Assembly (NCBI GenBank): GCA_021836865.1
Contig: JAKBHH010000031.1
Location: 1-35,829 of the forward strand
Source: Acidobacteriota bacterium
GTDB lineage: Bacteria > Acidobacteriota > Terriglobia > Terriglobales > Acidobacteriaceae
DNA length: 35,829 nucleotides
Direction: 5' to 3'
The notes under the pieces are model-generated. The model had not been told where the DNA came from and ran no database searches. It saw nothing but the letters and a program-made list of their open reading frames with translations. The translations under genes were made by a program, and so were the position numbers. This document shows, piece by piece, positions 1-8,728 of the stretch (positions within the stretch are counted from its first letter, which is position 1; each line of letters starts with the position of its first letter).

Positions 1-1126
1 GGACGACATCGACGCGATGATCGATGAAGGCGTGGATGGCCTGGTCGAGCCCGAGCTCCTTCGGCTGTCCGTTGAGCACAGCCAGGAAGATCATGGAGAA
101 GCTCTCCTGCATCTGGGTGTGCTTGTAGAGCTGGTTCAGCACAATCTCAGGCTGCGCGCCGCGCTTCAGCTCAATGACGATGCGCATGCCGTCGCGGTCG
201 CTCTCGTCGCGCACGTCCCCGATGTCGTCTACGATCTTCTCGTTCACCAGTTCGGCAATGCGCTCGATCAGCTTGGATTTATTCACCTGATAGGGAATCT
301 CGGTGACGATGATTGCCAGCTTTTCCTTGGTCAGGTTTTCCGTGGCCACCTTGGCGCGCATCATAAAGCGGCCGCGGCCGGTCTTGTAGGCCTGGGCGAT
401 GCCGCTCTTGCCGTAGAGAAATCCGCCCGTCGGAAAATCCGGTCCCTGCACGTGCTTGAGCACTTCAAGCAGGCCCGCCTTGGGATTCTTGACCAGCTCG
501 ATAGTAGCGTTGACGACCTCGGTAAGGTTGTGCGGCGGAATGTTAGTGGCCATCCCCACAGCGATGCCGCTGGACCCGTTGACGATCAGGTTCGGAATGC
601 GTGTGGGCAGCACCGTAGGCTCAAACGTGGACTCATCGTAGTTCGGCGTAAAGTCCACCGTCTCCATCTCGATGTCGGCCAGCAGCTCACCCGCAATGCG
701 CGCCATGCGGCACTCGGTGTAACGCATAGCGGCGGGCGGATCGCCGTCGACTGACCCGAAGTTGCCCTGGCCATCCACCAGCGGATAGCGCAGCGAGAAA
801 GGCTGGGCCATGCGCACGAGGGTGTCGTAGATGGCCGAGTCGCCGTGGGGATGGTAGACACCCATGGCCTGGCCCACAACCTTGGCGCACTTGGTGTACT
901 TCTTGTTGTACTCCAGCCCCATCTCGCTCAGGGTGTAAAGCACGCGGCGATGGACCGGCTTCAAGCCGTCGCGAGCATCGGGCAGCGCGCGCCCGATGAT
1001 CACAGACATCGAGTAGTCGAGATACGAGCGGCGCATCTCCTCTTCGATGTTGATAGGAATGAGATTTGTGCCGCCGGGCGGCGTACCGCCATCGAGAGGG
1101 AGCTGTGGATTCTTGTCGTCTGCCAT
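1..1126 (-). CDS. gyrA: DNA gyrase subunit A, N-terminal part (runs off the window)
   Basis: This is the breakage-reunion subunit of type IIA topoisomerase, which introduces negative supercoils together with GyrB. The visible 375 codons cover the start of the DNA cleavage domain; the rest lies beyond position 1. The order is a Pro/Gly-rich N-terminus, then [20 protein letters not shown] (about residues 31-50), the quinolone region [11 protein letters not shown] (92-102), and AAMRYTE with the catalytic Arg135-Tyr136 pair. Ser97 and Asp101 match E. coli Ser83 and Asp87, the residues found in quinolone-sensitive enzymes. The motif [16 protein letters not shown] is more typical of GyrA than ParC, but without the C-terminal beta-pinwheel and GyrA box ParC is not formally excluded. 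The start ATG (1124-1126) follows a purine-rich GAAGAAAA stretch rather than a strong Shine-Dalgarno. A predicted promoter lies at 1205-1234. Confidence 0.93.
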   Translation of the reverse strand, partial: MADDKNPQLPLDGGTPPGGTNLIPINIEEEMRRSYLDYSMSVIIGRALPDARDGLKPVHRRVLYTLSEMGLEYNKKYTKCAKVVGQAMGVYHPHGDSAIYDTLVRMAQPFSLRYPLVDGQGNFGSVDGDPPAAMRYTECRMARIAGELLADIEMETVDFTPNYDESTFEPTVLPTRIPNLIVNGSSGIAVGMATNIPPHNLTEVVNATIELVKNPKAGLLEVLKHVQGPDFPTGGFLYGKSGIAQAYKTGRGRFMMRAKVATENLTKEKLAIIVTEIPYQVNKSKLIERIAELVNEKIVDDIGDVRDESDRDGMRIVIELKRGAQPEIVLNQLYKHTQMQESFSMIFLAVLNGQPKELGLDQAIHAFIDHRVDVV

Positions 1127-1204
1127 AGGGTTTTCTTCGCCCGCGGAAATGCGGCAAAAGAGGTTCCGGAAAAAGCGAGGCCGGGCTCCGCGGGATACCC
1201 CTTT

Positions 1205-1234
1205 ATTTTACGCGCTCGAAGCACGTTTCAGCAA
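1205..1234 (-). promoter_or_regulatory. Predicted sigma70 promoter of gyrA
   Basis: On the minus strand TTGCTG (1234-1229) is followed after 18 bases by TAAAAT (1210-1205). The expected transcription start is near 1198, giving a leader of about 70 nt to the gyrA ATG. This is an eye match to consensus only. Confidence 0.4.
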
Positions 1235-1335
1235 GGCGGAAATCTGGATATAAGTCTTTGTTTTTCTTTATTTTATCGACACACCGAGGTGCATCTCTCC
1301 GGGCCGTCTCAAGCCGACCGCCGCCCAGGTTCCAC

Positions 1336-2544
1336 TCAGAGCAATCCAGGCAGGCTCAGGAGGCAGAAAATCGCCTGCATTGCGACCAGGGCCGAAGCGG
1401 CAGTCAGCGCGATTCGCCGTCGCGGACTCTCATAGGCATCGGCGAATGCGCCCCCCACAAAGGTCAGCAGAAAAGGCACGGCCCAGAGCCAGGGGCTGCC
1501 GGGCGCGCCCGTCATCACCAGCGCAAACAGGACCACAGCGCACAGCAGCGGCGCGGTGTTGCCAAAATAGCGCGTCTGGCGGAGTCCCAGGTAGAGGAGG
1601 ACGGCGGCCCCGGAAGCCACCGCGATGCCGGCATTGCCGAGCGTGAAAAAGAAGCGCTGCGCGGGATCAATCGAAAACCACAGAAAGCCGGCGCCGGAGC
1701 GGAAGACGTAGCTGAACGCGTCAGGCGAGAACCCATAGCAGGCAAAGAGCACCACCAGCGCGCCCGCCGTAGCCGCAAGCACCACGGGCAGCACCTGGCT
1801 GCGCCGGCCCTCGGCCACCCAGAGCATCAGAACCACGCCGAGCAGTGCCGCTACCGGCAGAGCGGCAATATGCGATGCGGCGGCCAGACCGAGCGCAACC
1901 GTCAGCAGAACGATGCGCGGCTTCCAGCGACGGCGCGGCCCCTGCATGGCGTGGGCTACGCCGATGCAGGTGTAGACGGCGGCGTAGACTCCGAGAGCCG
2001 CCAGGATCTCCGGATTGGGCACAATGCAGGCCCGCAGGATCGTCGGCGAAAAGCAATAGAGTCCGAGTGCGGTGTATCCCCCGAGGTTGCCGTAAAGGCG
2101 GCGCGAGACCCACCACAGTCCTCCGCCCAGCATGCAGCCGGCCGCGAGAAACGGCAGGCGCAGCAGCAGCAGGATGTGGGTAAGCTGGTGGCGCAGCTCC
2201 CACGTGCTGAGCTCGCCGCTAGATTGCACGATGCGCTCCTCTGGCTTGCGAAAATGGTCAAGGCCCCGCTCTACGCCAAGGTTCAGCGTGAGCGGAAGGC
2301 CGGCCGCACGATAGGCCAGGATGCCATCGTGGATGTTGCCGCAACTGGTGTAGTAGCCCGCCAAGGGCGAGGGCTTCTCCCAGGTCTCGCGCCCGCAGCG
2401 CGCATACTCGTAATCGCGATCGGAGAGCGTCTGCCGGCTGGTGAGCCACATTCCCTGCGCCAGAAAAAGCCCGAGCAGCACCGCGGCAACTCGCTGCGGA
2501 GCGTTAAATCGAAAGCGGCGAAGGATTCCGAGCCGGCGGGTCAT
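1336..2544 (-). CDS. Polytopic membrane protein, possibly GT-C-like
   Basis: This 402-residue protein has a basic N-terminus, a first membrane segment at about residues 18-35, and then a soluble loop of about 90 residues with several charged residues (SDRDYEYARCGRETW). About nine further hydrophobic helices follow. This layout resembles GT-C type glycosyltransferases of the Dol-P-mannose mannosyltransferase kind, which place a DxD-like acidic pair in the first outer loop and use lipid-linked sugars. Here the pair could be SDRD or DYE, but I cannot see a diagnostic motif, so the enzymatic role is a guess. It is divergent from ruvB and lies 209 bp upstream of gyrA in the same orientation. Start ATG is at 2544-2542. 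It could equally be an uncharacterised lineage-specific membrane protein. Confidence 0.65.
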   Translation of the reverse strand: MTRRLGILRRFRFNAPQRVAAVLLGLFLAQGMWLTSRQTLSDRDYEYARCGRETWEKPSPLAGYYTSCGNIHDGILAYRAAGLPLTLNLGVERGLDHFRKPEERIVQSSGELSTWELRHQLTHILLLLRLPFLAAGCMLGGGLWWVSRRLYGNLGGYTALGLYCFSPTILRACIVPNPEILAALGVYAAVYTCIGVAHAMQGPRRRWKPRIVLLTVALGLAAASHIAALPVAALLGVVLMLWVAEGRRSQVLPVVLAATAGALVVLFACYGFSPDAFSYVFRSGAGFLWFSIDPAQRFFFTLGNAGIAVASGAAVLLYLGLRQTRYFGNTAPLLCAVVLFALVMTGAPGSPWLWAVPFLLTFVGGAFADAYESPRRRIALTAASALVAMQAIFCLLSLPGLL

Positions 2545-2660
2545 TGTCGAAAGGGCAACAGCTCAAGTCTAAATGGTCTGTTTGGTTGCACCGCGGCGGC
2601 CAGGCGTGCGGCATGAGCCTCCGTGTGCCCCGTCGCGGAAGGATGAATCGGGAAGCATCT

Positions 2661-2689
2661 TTGCCCCAGCCGCCGCCAGCCGTTACACT
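2661..2689 (+). promoter_or_regulatory. Promoter of ruvB, predicted leaderless
   Basis: TTGCCC (2661-2666), a 17-bp spacer, then TACACT (2684-2689). The -10 box ends only 9 nt before the ruvB ATG at 2699, so transcription should begin 1-3 nt before the start codon. There is no Shine-Dalgarno, which agrees with leaderless translation. Confidence 0.5.
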
Positions 2690-2698
2690 GCCCTCATC

Positions 2699-3736
2699 AT
2701 GGCGATTGCGCGGGACGATACTCCGGAACGGCTTGTCAGCGCCTCGCGCGCCGACGAGGAACAGAGCTTTGAGCTGAAGCTGCGCCCCCGCTGGCTGGGC
2801 GAGTTCATCGGCCAATCCAAAGCCAAGGAGCAACTAGCCATCGCGCTGGAGGCAGCCAAGTCCCGCGGGGAAGCGTTAGACCATGTGCTGCTCTTTGGCC
2901 CGCCCGGCCTGGGCAAGACCACGCTTGCGACCATCATTGCCAATGAGCTCGACGTGGGCTTCCAGCAGACGTCGGGTCCGGCCCTGCAAATTCAGGGCGA
3001 CCTGACCGCGATCCTGACCAATCTGCGCGAGCGGCAGGTGCTGTTTCTCGATGAGATCCACCGCATGCAGCCGGTGCTCGAGGAAAAGCTCTACACCGCC
3101 CTCGAAGACTACAAGCTCGACATCATCATCGGGCAGGGTCCGGCAGCGCGCACGCACGTGATGGAGATCCGTCCCTTCACCTTCATCGGAGCTACGACGC
3201 GGCCCGGCCTGCTCAGCTCGCCGCTTCGCTCCCGCTTCGGCATCCTGCTGCGCCTGGAGTTCTACAACGAAGAGCAGCTCCGCTTCATTGTCACTCGCTC
3301 CGCCGAGGTGATGGGCGTCCCCATCGATCAGGACGGCGCGGCGGAAATCGCCCTCCGTTCCCGTGGCACCCCGCGCATCGCCAACCGCCTGTTGCGCCGC
3401 GTGCGCGACTACGCCCAGGTGCGCGGCTCAGGCATCATTGATCGGCCCACGGCCAACGCCGCCCTCACCATGCTCGAGGTGGATGCACATGGCTTTGACG
3501 AAATAGACCGCAAGCTGCTGCTGGCCATTATCCAGAAGTACGATGGAGGTCCCGTCGGCCTCAGCACGCTGGCCGCCACACTGGCTGAGGAAGAAGACGC
3601 TCTCGAAGAAGTCTACGAGCCGTTTTTAATTCAGATTGGTTTTCTTGACCGCACTCCGCGCGGCCGTATGGCCACGCGCCTGGCCTACGAACACTTTGGC
3701 CTTCCCATGCCGGGAAGGCAGGCGCCGCTGTTTTAG
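2699..3736 (+). CDS. ruvB: Holliday junction branch migration ATPase RuvB
   Basis: RuvB is the hexameric AAA+ motor that, with RuvA, drives branch migration of Holliday junctions during recombinational repair. The 345-residue length is normal. Walker A is GPPGLGKTT (67-75), Walker B is VLFLDEIHR (114-122), the sensor/arginine-finger region contains SSPLRSRFG, and the C-terminal winged-helix domain contains [25 protein letters not shown], split here as [12 protein letters not shown] followed by [12 protein letters not shown]. An open frame continues upstream to about 2573, but the family start and the promoter at 2661-2689 support ATG 2699. No Shine-Dalgarno is visible. ruvA and ruvC are not next to it. 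Confidence 0.96.
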   Translation: MAIARDDTPERLVSASRADEEQSFELKLRPRWLGEFIGQSKAKEQLAIALEAAKSRGEALDHVLLFGPPGLGKTTLATIIANELDVGFQQTSGPALQIQGDLTAILTNLRERQVLFLDEIHRMQPVLEEKLYTALEDYKLDIIIGQGPAARTHVMEIRPFTFIGATTRPGLLSSPLRSRFGILLRLEFYNEEQLRFIVTRSAEVMGVPIDQDGAAEIALRSRGTPRIANRLLRRVRDYAQVRGSGIIDRPTANAALTMLEVDAHGFDEIDRKLLLAIIQKYDGGPVGLSTLAATLAEEEDALEEVYEPFLIQIGFLDRTPRGRMATRLAYEHFGLPMPGRQAPLF

Positions 3737-3825
3737 GGATTGAGCGGAATCGACGGACTGAGCAGGTTGGCCCGCTGCGCACGATAGCAGGATGGCCTGC
3801 GAGCGAATACTGGAGGTGAGGAGCA

Positions 3826-4389
3826 ATGGCACTGACGGAATCGACCATGCTGGAGCTGGGAACGAAAGCGCCGGACTTTGCGCTGCCTGACGTTGTGACT
3901 GGGAACTCGGTGCGGCGCGATGACTTTCGCGGAAAAAAGGCGCTGCTGGTGATGTTCATCTGCACGCACTGCCCGTATGTGAAGCACATCGAACAGGGCC
4001 TGGCAAAGCTGGGGCACGACTACAAGGACAAACCGGTCGGCATGGTCGCCATCAGCAGCAACGACGCGGTGAGCTATCCGGACGACAGCCCGGAGGGCCT
4101 GAAGAAGCAGGCGCAGACACTGGGCTTCGCGTTCCCGTATCTCTACGACGAGACGCAGGCCGTGGCACGCGCCTATAAGGCCGCCTGCACGCCTGATTTG
4201 TTTCTCTTCGATGAAGCGATGCGCCTGATCTATCGCGGGCAGTTCGATCGCAGCCGCCCCGGCAACGGAATTCCCGTCACGGGTGAAGACCTGCGCGCGG
4301 CCCTGGATGCGGCGATCTCAGGCAGACCCCAGACCACCGTACAGCAGCCTTCGATTGGCTGCAACATCAAATGGAAACCTGCGCGCTAG
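3826..4389 (+). CDS. Thioredoxin-fold redoxin (AhpC/TSA-like) with CxxC
   Basis: This 187-residue cytosolic protein starts with the peroxiredoxin-type entry LGTKAPDFALPDV, then a strand and the active site FICTHCPYVKH with Cys46-xx-Cys49. Family members of this type (PRX_like1/thioredoxin-like AhpC-TSA) reduce disulfides or peroxides using thioredoxin-like chemistry; the exact substrate is unknown. It has no signal peptide. The Shine-Dalgarno is strong, with two purine boxes (GGAGGTGAGGAG) just before ATG 3826. It lies 22 bp upstream of the SIS isomerase gene and is probably co-transcribed with it. A shared pathway with the isomerase is not evident. Confidence 0.82.
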   Translation: MALTESTMLELGTKAPDFALPDVVTGNSVRRDDFRGKKALLVMFICTHCPYVKHIEQGLAKLGHDYKDKPVGMVAISSNDAVSYPDDSPEGLKKQAQTLGFAFPYLYDETQAVARAYKAACTPDLFLFDEAMRLIYRGQFDRSRPGNGIPVTGEDLRAALDAAISGRPQTTVQQPSIGCNIKWKPAR

Positions 4390-4411
4390 CGCTCCGCCAA
4401 AGGTTCGATCC

Positions 4412-5527
4412 GTGACTGAATTCCCGCACGCGATGCTTCGCGAAATCTTCGAGCAGCCCGACGCCATTCGTCGCACTCTGGGGCTCTATCTCCAAGAGAA
4501 CTTATTGGACGACCGGGCTTTTTCTTCCCTTGCCAGCTGGCTCAACCCCAGGGGTGAAGTGTTGATTGCGGCCAGCGGATCGAGCCGCCATGCGGGCCTG
4601 GCCGCTGAAATCATCCTCGAAGACCTGTGCGGCCTTGCCGTTGATGTCGAGTACGCAAGCGAGTACGGATGCAGGCCCGCAGCCAACCCGCGCCGGCCTT
4701 CCGTCATTGTCATTTCGCAATCCGGCGAGACAAGCGATACGCTGGCTGCGCTGCGTTGCGCGCGCGCCGGCGGCCAGCAGACCCTTGCCATCGCCAATGT
4801 CGGCGGCAGCACCATGCTCCGCGAGGCCGCAGTCGCCATGCCGCTCGCCGCCGGCCCGGAGCTGGCCATCCCCGCCACCAAAAGCTTTACCTGCCAGCTC
4901 GCCGCGCTCTACCTGCTGGCCTTGTATGAGGCGCAGCAGCTCGGCACACTGGATGCAGTCGAAATTGCCCGCCGGGTGCGGGCGCTCCGTGCGCTGCCCG
5001 GTCTCATCGAACAGCAACTGGATGGCTGGCGCACGCAGACGGCCGCTCTGGCTGCGAAGTATCGCGATGCGGCAAGCTTCCTTTACCTGGGCCGCGGCGT
5101 CCACTACGCCATTGCCCGCGAAGGTGCGCTGAAGATGAAGGAGTCATCTTACGTGCAGGCCGAAGGCTACCCGGCGGGCGAGTTGAAGCACGGGCCCAAC
5201 GCCATGGTGAGCGAGCATGTGCCGCTGGTGGTGCTGGCCACCGCGGACCGCGCCAATGCCGACTCCATGCAGCGGTATGAGAAGACGCTGCAACTGCTCC
5301 GCGAGATGAAGACCCAGGGTGCGCGCCGGATTTGCCTCGCCGACACGGGCGATCGCGAGGTGGAAGCGCTGGCTGACGATTGCATTTTCGTCGAGCCGGT
5401 GTGCGAGCATCTGCTGAGTGTTCCCGAGGTGATTCCGCTGCAACTGTTCAGCTATGCGATGGCGCTGGAGCGCGGCGTGAATGTGGACCGCCCGCGGCAT
5501 CTTTCAAAGGCTGTGATTGAAGCGTAG
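4412..5527 (+). CDS. SIS-domain sugar-phosphate isomerase, GlmS-type without glutaminase domain
   Basis: This is a 371-residue, two-SIS-domain protein equivalent to the isomerase half of glucosamine-6-phosphate synthase. The N-terminus MLREIFEQPDAIRRTL and the C-terminus NVDRPRHLSKAV closely match the GlmS isomerase half, and SIS motifs SGSSRHAG, ISQSGETSDT, PATKSFTCQ and LGRGVHYAIAREGALKMKE are intact. There is no N-terminal Cys-nucleophile glutaminase domain, so it cannot take ammonia from glutamine. Likely roles are an ammonia-producing or ammonia-using GlcN6P deaminase/isomerase (NagB-II type) or an AgaS-like enzyme. GTG 4412 is chosen because AAAGG lies 8 nt upstream and ATG 4433 would lack a ribosome site. 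The frame extends upstream into the redoxin gene, which I regard as chance. Confidence 0.85.
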   Translation: MTEFPHAMLREIFEQPDAIRRTLGLYLQENLLDDRAFSSLASWLNPRGEVLIAASGSSRHAGLAAEIILEDLCGLAVDVEYASEYGCRPAANPRRPSVIVISQSGETSDTLAALRCARAGGQQTLAIANVGGSTMLREAAVAMPLAAGPELAIPATKSFTCQLAALYLLALYEAQQLGTLDAVEIARRVRALRALPGLIEQQLDGWRTQTAALAAKYRDAASFLYLGRGVHYAIAREGALKMKESSYVQAEGYPAGELKHGPNAMVSEHVPLVVLATADRANADSMQRYEKTLQLLREMKTQGARRICLADTGDREVEALADDCIFVEPVCEHLLSVPEVIPLQLFSYAMALERGVNVDRPRHLSKAVIEA

Positions 5528-5543
5528 GGTTTGCGGAGGACGA

Positions 5544-7352
5544 TCAGCCTGCATCTCCCGCTGCGAAGTGCTCCTCAATCTCTTCCAGCGTCTTGCCTTT
5601 GGTCTCCGGCAGGAAGAACGTAGCCGTCACAAAGTAGATGACGGTGAATGCCGCAAACAAAAAGAAAATCGACGAGTAGCCATACTTGCTGACAAACGGC
5701 AGAAAGATGGCGGCGAGCGTGGTGGAAACAAGCTGGTTGATCACCAGCGCGATACTCATCCCGTTGGAGCGGATGCGCGTCGGCATCAGCTCTGAGAGAG
5801 CAAGCCAGACGCACACGCCCGGACCCATCGCATAAAAGCCCATGAACAGATAGAGGCCGAGCGCCACCAGCCAGCCGTTCGATGCATCCGGCACCGGCGC
5901 AATGAGCGCCTTTTGAATTCTGAGCGGCGCGGTCTGCGCAGCGGTGAAGTCACCGAAGGGATTCTTGAAGAGAGCCTCTACCCGATTGGCGGGCAGGCAG
6001 CTCGCGCGCGTCATGCTCAGCGGCGCGGCAGAAAGCTCGTCGGAGCGCACAAAGCTTGTGGCCGCCGTGAAGTCGCCATAGGAGTAGATGATGGCGAGCG
6101 AGGCGCGGCGGCGGTCGATTCCGCTCGCTGCACCGCTCGCCGGCAGCAGCCTCTCTGCCTCGGCAGGATTGAAGCTCAGCACCAGCTCCTGGCTCGGGCC
6201 AACCATGCTCTGCACCGCTTTGCCGCAGTCCACGCTCTCCCGTTCCGTGGTAAAAAACAACGCGCCCACGCCCACGAGCGACACAATGATGCCGCCGGTG
6301 CCGAGGATGAGCAGAAACCTGCGGCCCTTGCGATCCACCAGCACCATGCCGACGATCGTCATCAGGAAGTTCACCACTGTGAAGACAACGTAGCCCCAGT
6401 GCGCGGCGAGATCCGAAAGACCGCTCTGCAGCAGAATGCCCGTGTTGTAGCCGATGATGGAATTGACGCCGGTGGCGGTGTTGCAGAAGAGGATGACGCA
6501 GGCCAGCAGAAACGGCAGAAGGTATTTCCGCCGCAGGAGCGAGTCACGCACCTGCATGCCGTCCGGGCGCGGAGCGCTGTTCTGGCCAGCCTGCTCCATT
6601 TCGCGCATCTCAGTGCGCGCCTGCGCGGGCGTGCGAGAACGCAGAAGCACAGACTCCGCCTCGGCGAGCCTGCCTTTGCGATAGAGCCAGCGCGGCGACT
6701 CCGTGACCCGCAGACTGCCAAGCACGAAGATCACGCCCGGCGGCAGCGAGACCCAGAAGATGCTGCGCCATGCCTGATCTTTGAACGCAAAAAGCGCGGC
6801 GGCGCTCGCCGACTGCGTCACTGCATCCACGCGATAGCTGAAGTAGATGCCCACCAGCGCAGCCGCAACAATGCCAAGAGTGAGCAGCCACTGGAAGACT
6901 CCGGTGCCTTTGCCCCGATGACTGGCGGCGAGACACTCTGCCAGGTAAAGAGGCACAACAACGCCGATCAGTCCGCCGCTGATGCCCTGCAGCAGCCTTC
7001 CGAGGAAAAGAGGCGTGTACCCGTGCGACAGCGCGATGACCGGAATGCTGACGATGAAGGCTGCTCCGCTGGCGATCATCAGCGGCCTGCGCCCTATCCA
7101 GTCCGCAAGCACGCCGGCGAAGAGCGTGGAGAAGACACTACCCAGCAGCACGGCGGCCACAACAACGGAGAGCTGCGCGGCGGTCAGGTGCGAGGTGGCT
7201 TCAAGATAGGGAAGCGCGCCGCCGATGATGCCCACGTCGATGCCGTAGAGCAGGCCCCCAAGGCCGGCTACGAAAAGCAGGAAGCGGTTGTAGCGGCGGC
7301 GCGCGCGATCGTCCGCGGATGATTCGGGACTGTAGAGAGCGGCGGAGTCCAT
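5544..7352 (-). CDS. MFS sugar porter with large periplasmic insert
   Basis: This 602-residue inner-membrane transporter belongs to the sugar porter family of the major facilitator superfamily (proton symport or facilitation of monosaccharides). Diagnostic motifs are GRRP after TM2 (about 87-90), ESPRWLY (218-224), the second-half DRKGRR (340-345) and the terminal PETKGKTLEEIEE. Normal members have about 450-500 residues. The excess sits between TM9 and TM10 (about residues 368-490), predicted periplasmic, and carries two Cys (376, 452) and two copies of GDFTAA (426-431 and 467-472). The start at 7352 (MDSAAL) follows GGGAGA and lies 19 nt after the upstream transporter gene stop; an earlier in-frame ATG at 7412 would overlap that gene. 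The substrate cannot be read from the sequence. Confidence 0.88.
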   Translation of the reverse strand: MDSAALYSPESSADDRARRRYNRFLLFVAGLGGLLYGIDVGIIGGALPYLEATSHLTAAQLSVVVAAVLLGSVFSTLFAGVLADWIGRRPLMIASGAAFIVSIPVIALSHGYTPLFLGRLLQGISGGLIGVVVPLYLAECLAASHRGKGTGVFQWLLTLGIVAAALVGIYFSYRVDAVTQSASAAALFAFKDQAWRSIFWVSLPPGVIFVLGSLRVTESPRWLYRKGRLAEAESVLLRSRTPAQARTEMREMEQAGQNSAPRPDGMQVRDSLLRRKYLLPFLLACVILFCNTATGVNSIIGYNTGILLQSGLSDLAAHWGYVVFTVVNFLMTIVGMVLVDRKGRRFLLILGTGGIIVSLVGVGALFFTTERESVDCGKAVQSMVGPSQELVLSFNPAEAERLLPASGAASGIDRRRASLAIIYSYGDFTAATSFVRSDELSAAPLSMTRASCLPANRVEALFKNPFGDFTAAQTAPLRIQKALIAPVPDASNGWLVALGLYLFMGFYAMGPGVCVWLALSELMPTRIRSNGMSIALVINQLVSTTLAAIFLPFVSKYGYSSIFFLFAAFTVIYFVTATFFLPETKGKTLEEIEEHFAAGDAG

Positions 7353-7371
7353 GGGCTTGCGTGTCTCCCGT

Positions 7372-8583
7372 TCATGCGGATGCGGCCCGGCGGTCGCGAT
7401 CAGAAAATGCAAAGAAGAACAGCACTAGAATAGCCGCGGAGAGTGCCGAGGAGATGAGCCAGATGGGGCGCCAGGCGTGCGTGGCGGATCCGTCCGGCGC
7501 AATTGTGGCAAAGTGATCCACTACCCGCCCCGAAAGCCACGAGCCAAGCAACATGCCGGCGCCATAGGTAATCAGCGTGATCATTCCCTGTGCGGCCGCG
7601 CGCGCAGCCAGCGGAGCTTTGCGATCCACATAGATCTGGCCGGTCACAAAGAAAAAGTCGTAGCAGATGCCATGCAGCAGAATCCCGCCGTAAAGCATCC
7701 ACAGCGCCGCGCCGCCGTTTCCGTAGGCAAAGAGCGCATAACGCAGCGCCCAGGCGGCCATGCCCGCGATGAGCATGTATTTGACGCCGAGACGGCGAAA
7801 GAACCAGGGGATCAGCAGCATGCAGATCAGCTCGGACATCTGCCCGCCGGTCATCTTTCCCGCAGCATCGTGAATGCCGATTTCGTTGAGGAAGAGGTTG
7901 GTGAAGGCATAGTAGAACTGCAGCGGAATGCAGATGAGAAAGGATGCCAGCGCAAAGATGGCGAAGGCGGGCTCACGCAACAGGCCAATGGCCTCGACGG
8001 GCAACAGCCTGGCGAGGTGGAACTCGCCGGCCTCTTTGATGGGCGGCGTGTGCGGCAGCGTAAAGGCGTACAACGCAAGCGTCAGGGATGCGGCAGCGGC
8101 CAGTCGCAGGGGCATGGCGGTGGCTTCCAGCCCCAGGCCGCCAACCAGCAGGCCGGCGACGATCCAGCCGGCAGTGCCAAGAACGCGGATTGGACCGAAC
8201 TCCGCTCCCGTATCCTGCATCTGGCGAAAGGCGAGCGAGTTGGTCAATGCCAGCGTAGGCATATAGAGACAGGCATAGGCCAGCACCAGCCAATAGATCG
8301 GCATAAACGAACTGCACCCCGCGGCAAGATAGAGCAGCGCCGCGCCGGCCGCGTGCAACAGGGCCAGCAGATGCTGCGTCGCGAAGAAGCGGTCCGCAAG
8401 CCACCCGGCGAGGAAGGGCGAAACGATGGCTCCCACCGCGGTGGTGCCTGCGACGAGGCCGATCTGCGTGCCGGTAAAATGCTGCGTGCGCCCCAGCCAG
8501 GTGCCGACCGTGACGTACCATGCGCCCCAGATGAAGTACTCCAGAAACATCATTGCGGCCAGCCGCACCTTGACCCCATTCAT
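7372..8583 (-). CDS. MFS transporter, nucleoside:H+ symporter family (NupG/XapB-like)
   Basis: This is a 403-residue, 12-TM transporter of the nucleoside:H+ symporter (NHS) family. It opens with the typical VRLAAMMFLEYFIWGAWYV and contains the family-style FGPIRVLGTAGWI, DFFFVTGQIYVDRKAP and AAQGMITLITYGAGM segments. Family members import nucleosides by proton symport; acidobacterial and Bacteroidetes relatives have also been linked to other small organic solutes, so the substrate is uncertain. ATG 8583 is preceded by AGGAGG at suitable spacing; the frame is open further upstream but runs into the divergent lipoprotein promoter region. It is the first gene of a two-transporter unit with the sugar porter, separated by 19 nt. 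Confidence 0.85.
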   Translation of the reverse strand: MNGVKVRLAAMMFLEYFIWGAWYVTVGTWLGRTQHFTGTQIGLVAGTTAVGAIVSPFLAGWLADRFFATQHLLALLHAAGAALLYLAAGCSSFMPIYWLVLAYACLYMPTLALTNSLAFRQMQDTGAEFGPIRVLGTAGWIVAGLLVGGLGLEATAMPLRLAAAASLTLALYAFTLPHTPPIKEAGEFHLARLLPVEAIGLLREPAFAIFALASFLICIPLQFYYAFTNLFLNEIGIHDAAGKMTGGQMSELICMLLIPWFFRRLGVKYMLIAGMAAWALRYALFAYGNGGAALWMLYGGILLHGICYDFFFVTGQIYVDRKAPLAARAAAQGMITLITYGAGMLLGSWLSGRVVDHFATIAPDGSATHAWRPIWLISSALSAAILVLFFFAFSDRDRRAASA

Positions 8584-8728
8584 GCTGTCCGCATCCTCCT
8601 GCGTACTCTGTTGAATCCTACAGTGTGGTGTGAGCCCGATGTTGCAGACGCGGGCTTTCTGCGTCGTAGGAAAGGATACGGCATCGCTTCGGCGGCGGGC
8701 CGCACTTCTCCAGTAGACTGGGAGGGCA

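Noticed and set aside
1258-2616. 452-codon plus-strand ORF over the membrane protein gene
   Set aside because: Composition is shadow-like and the opposite strand gives a coherent polytopic membrane protein.
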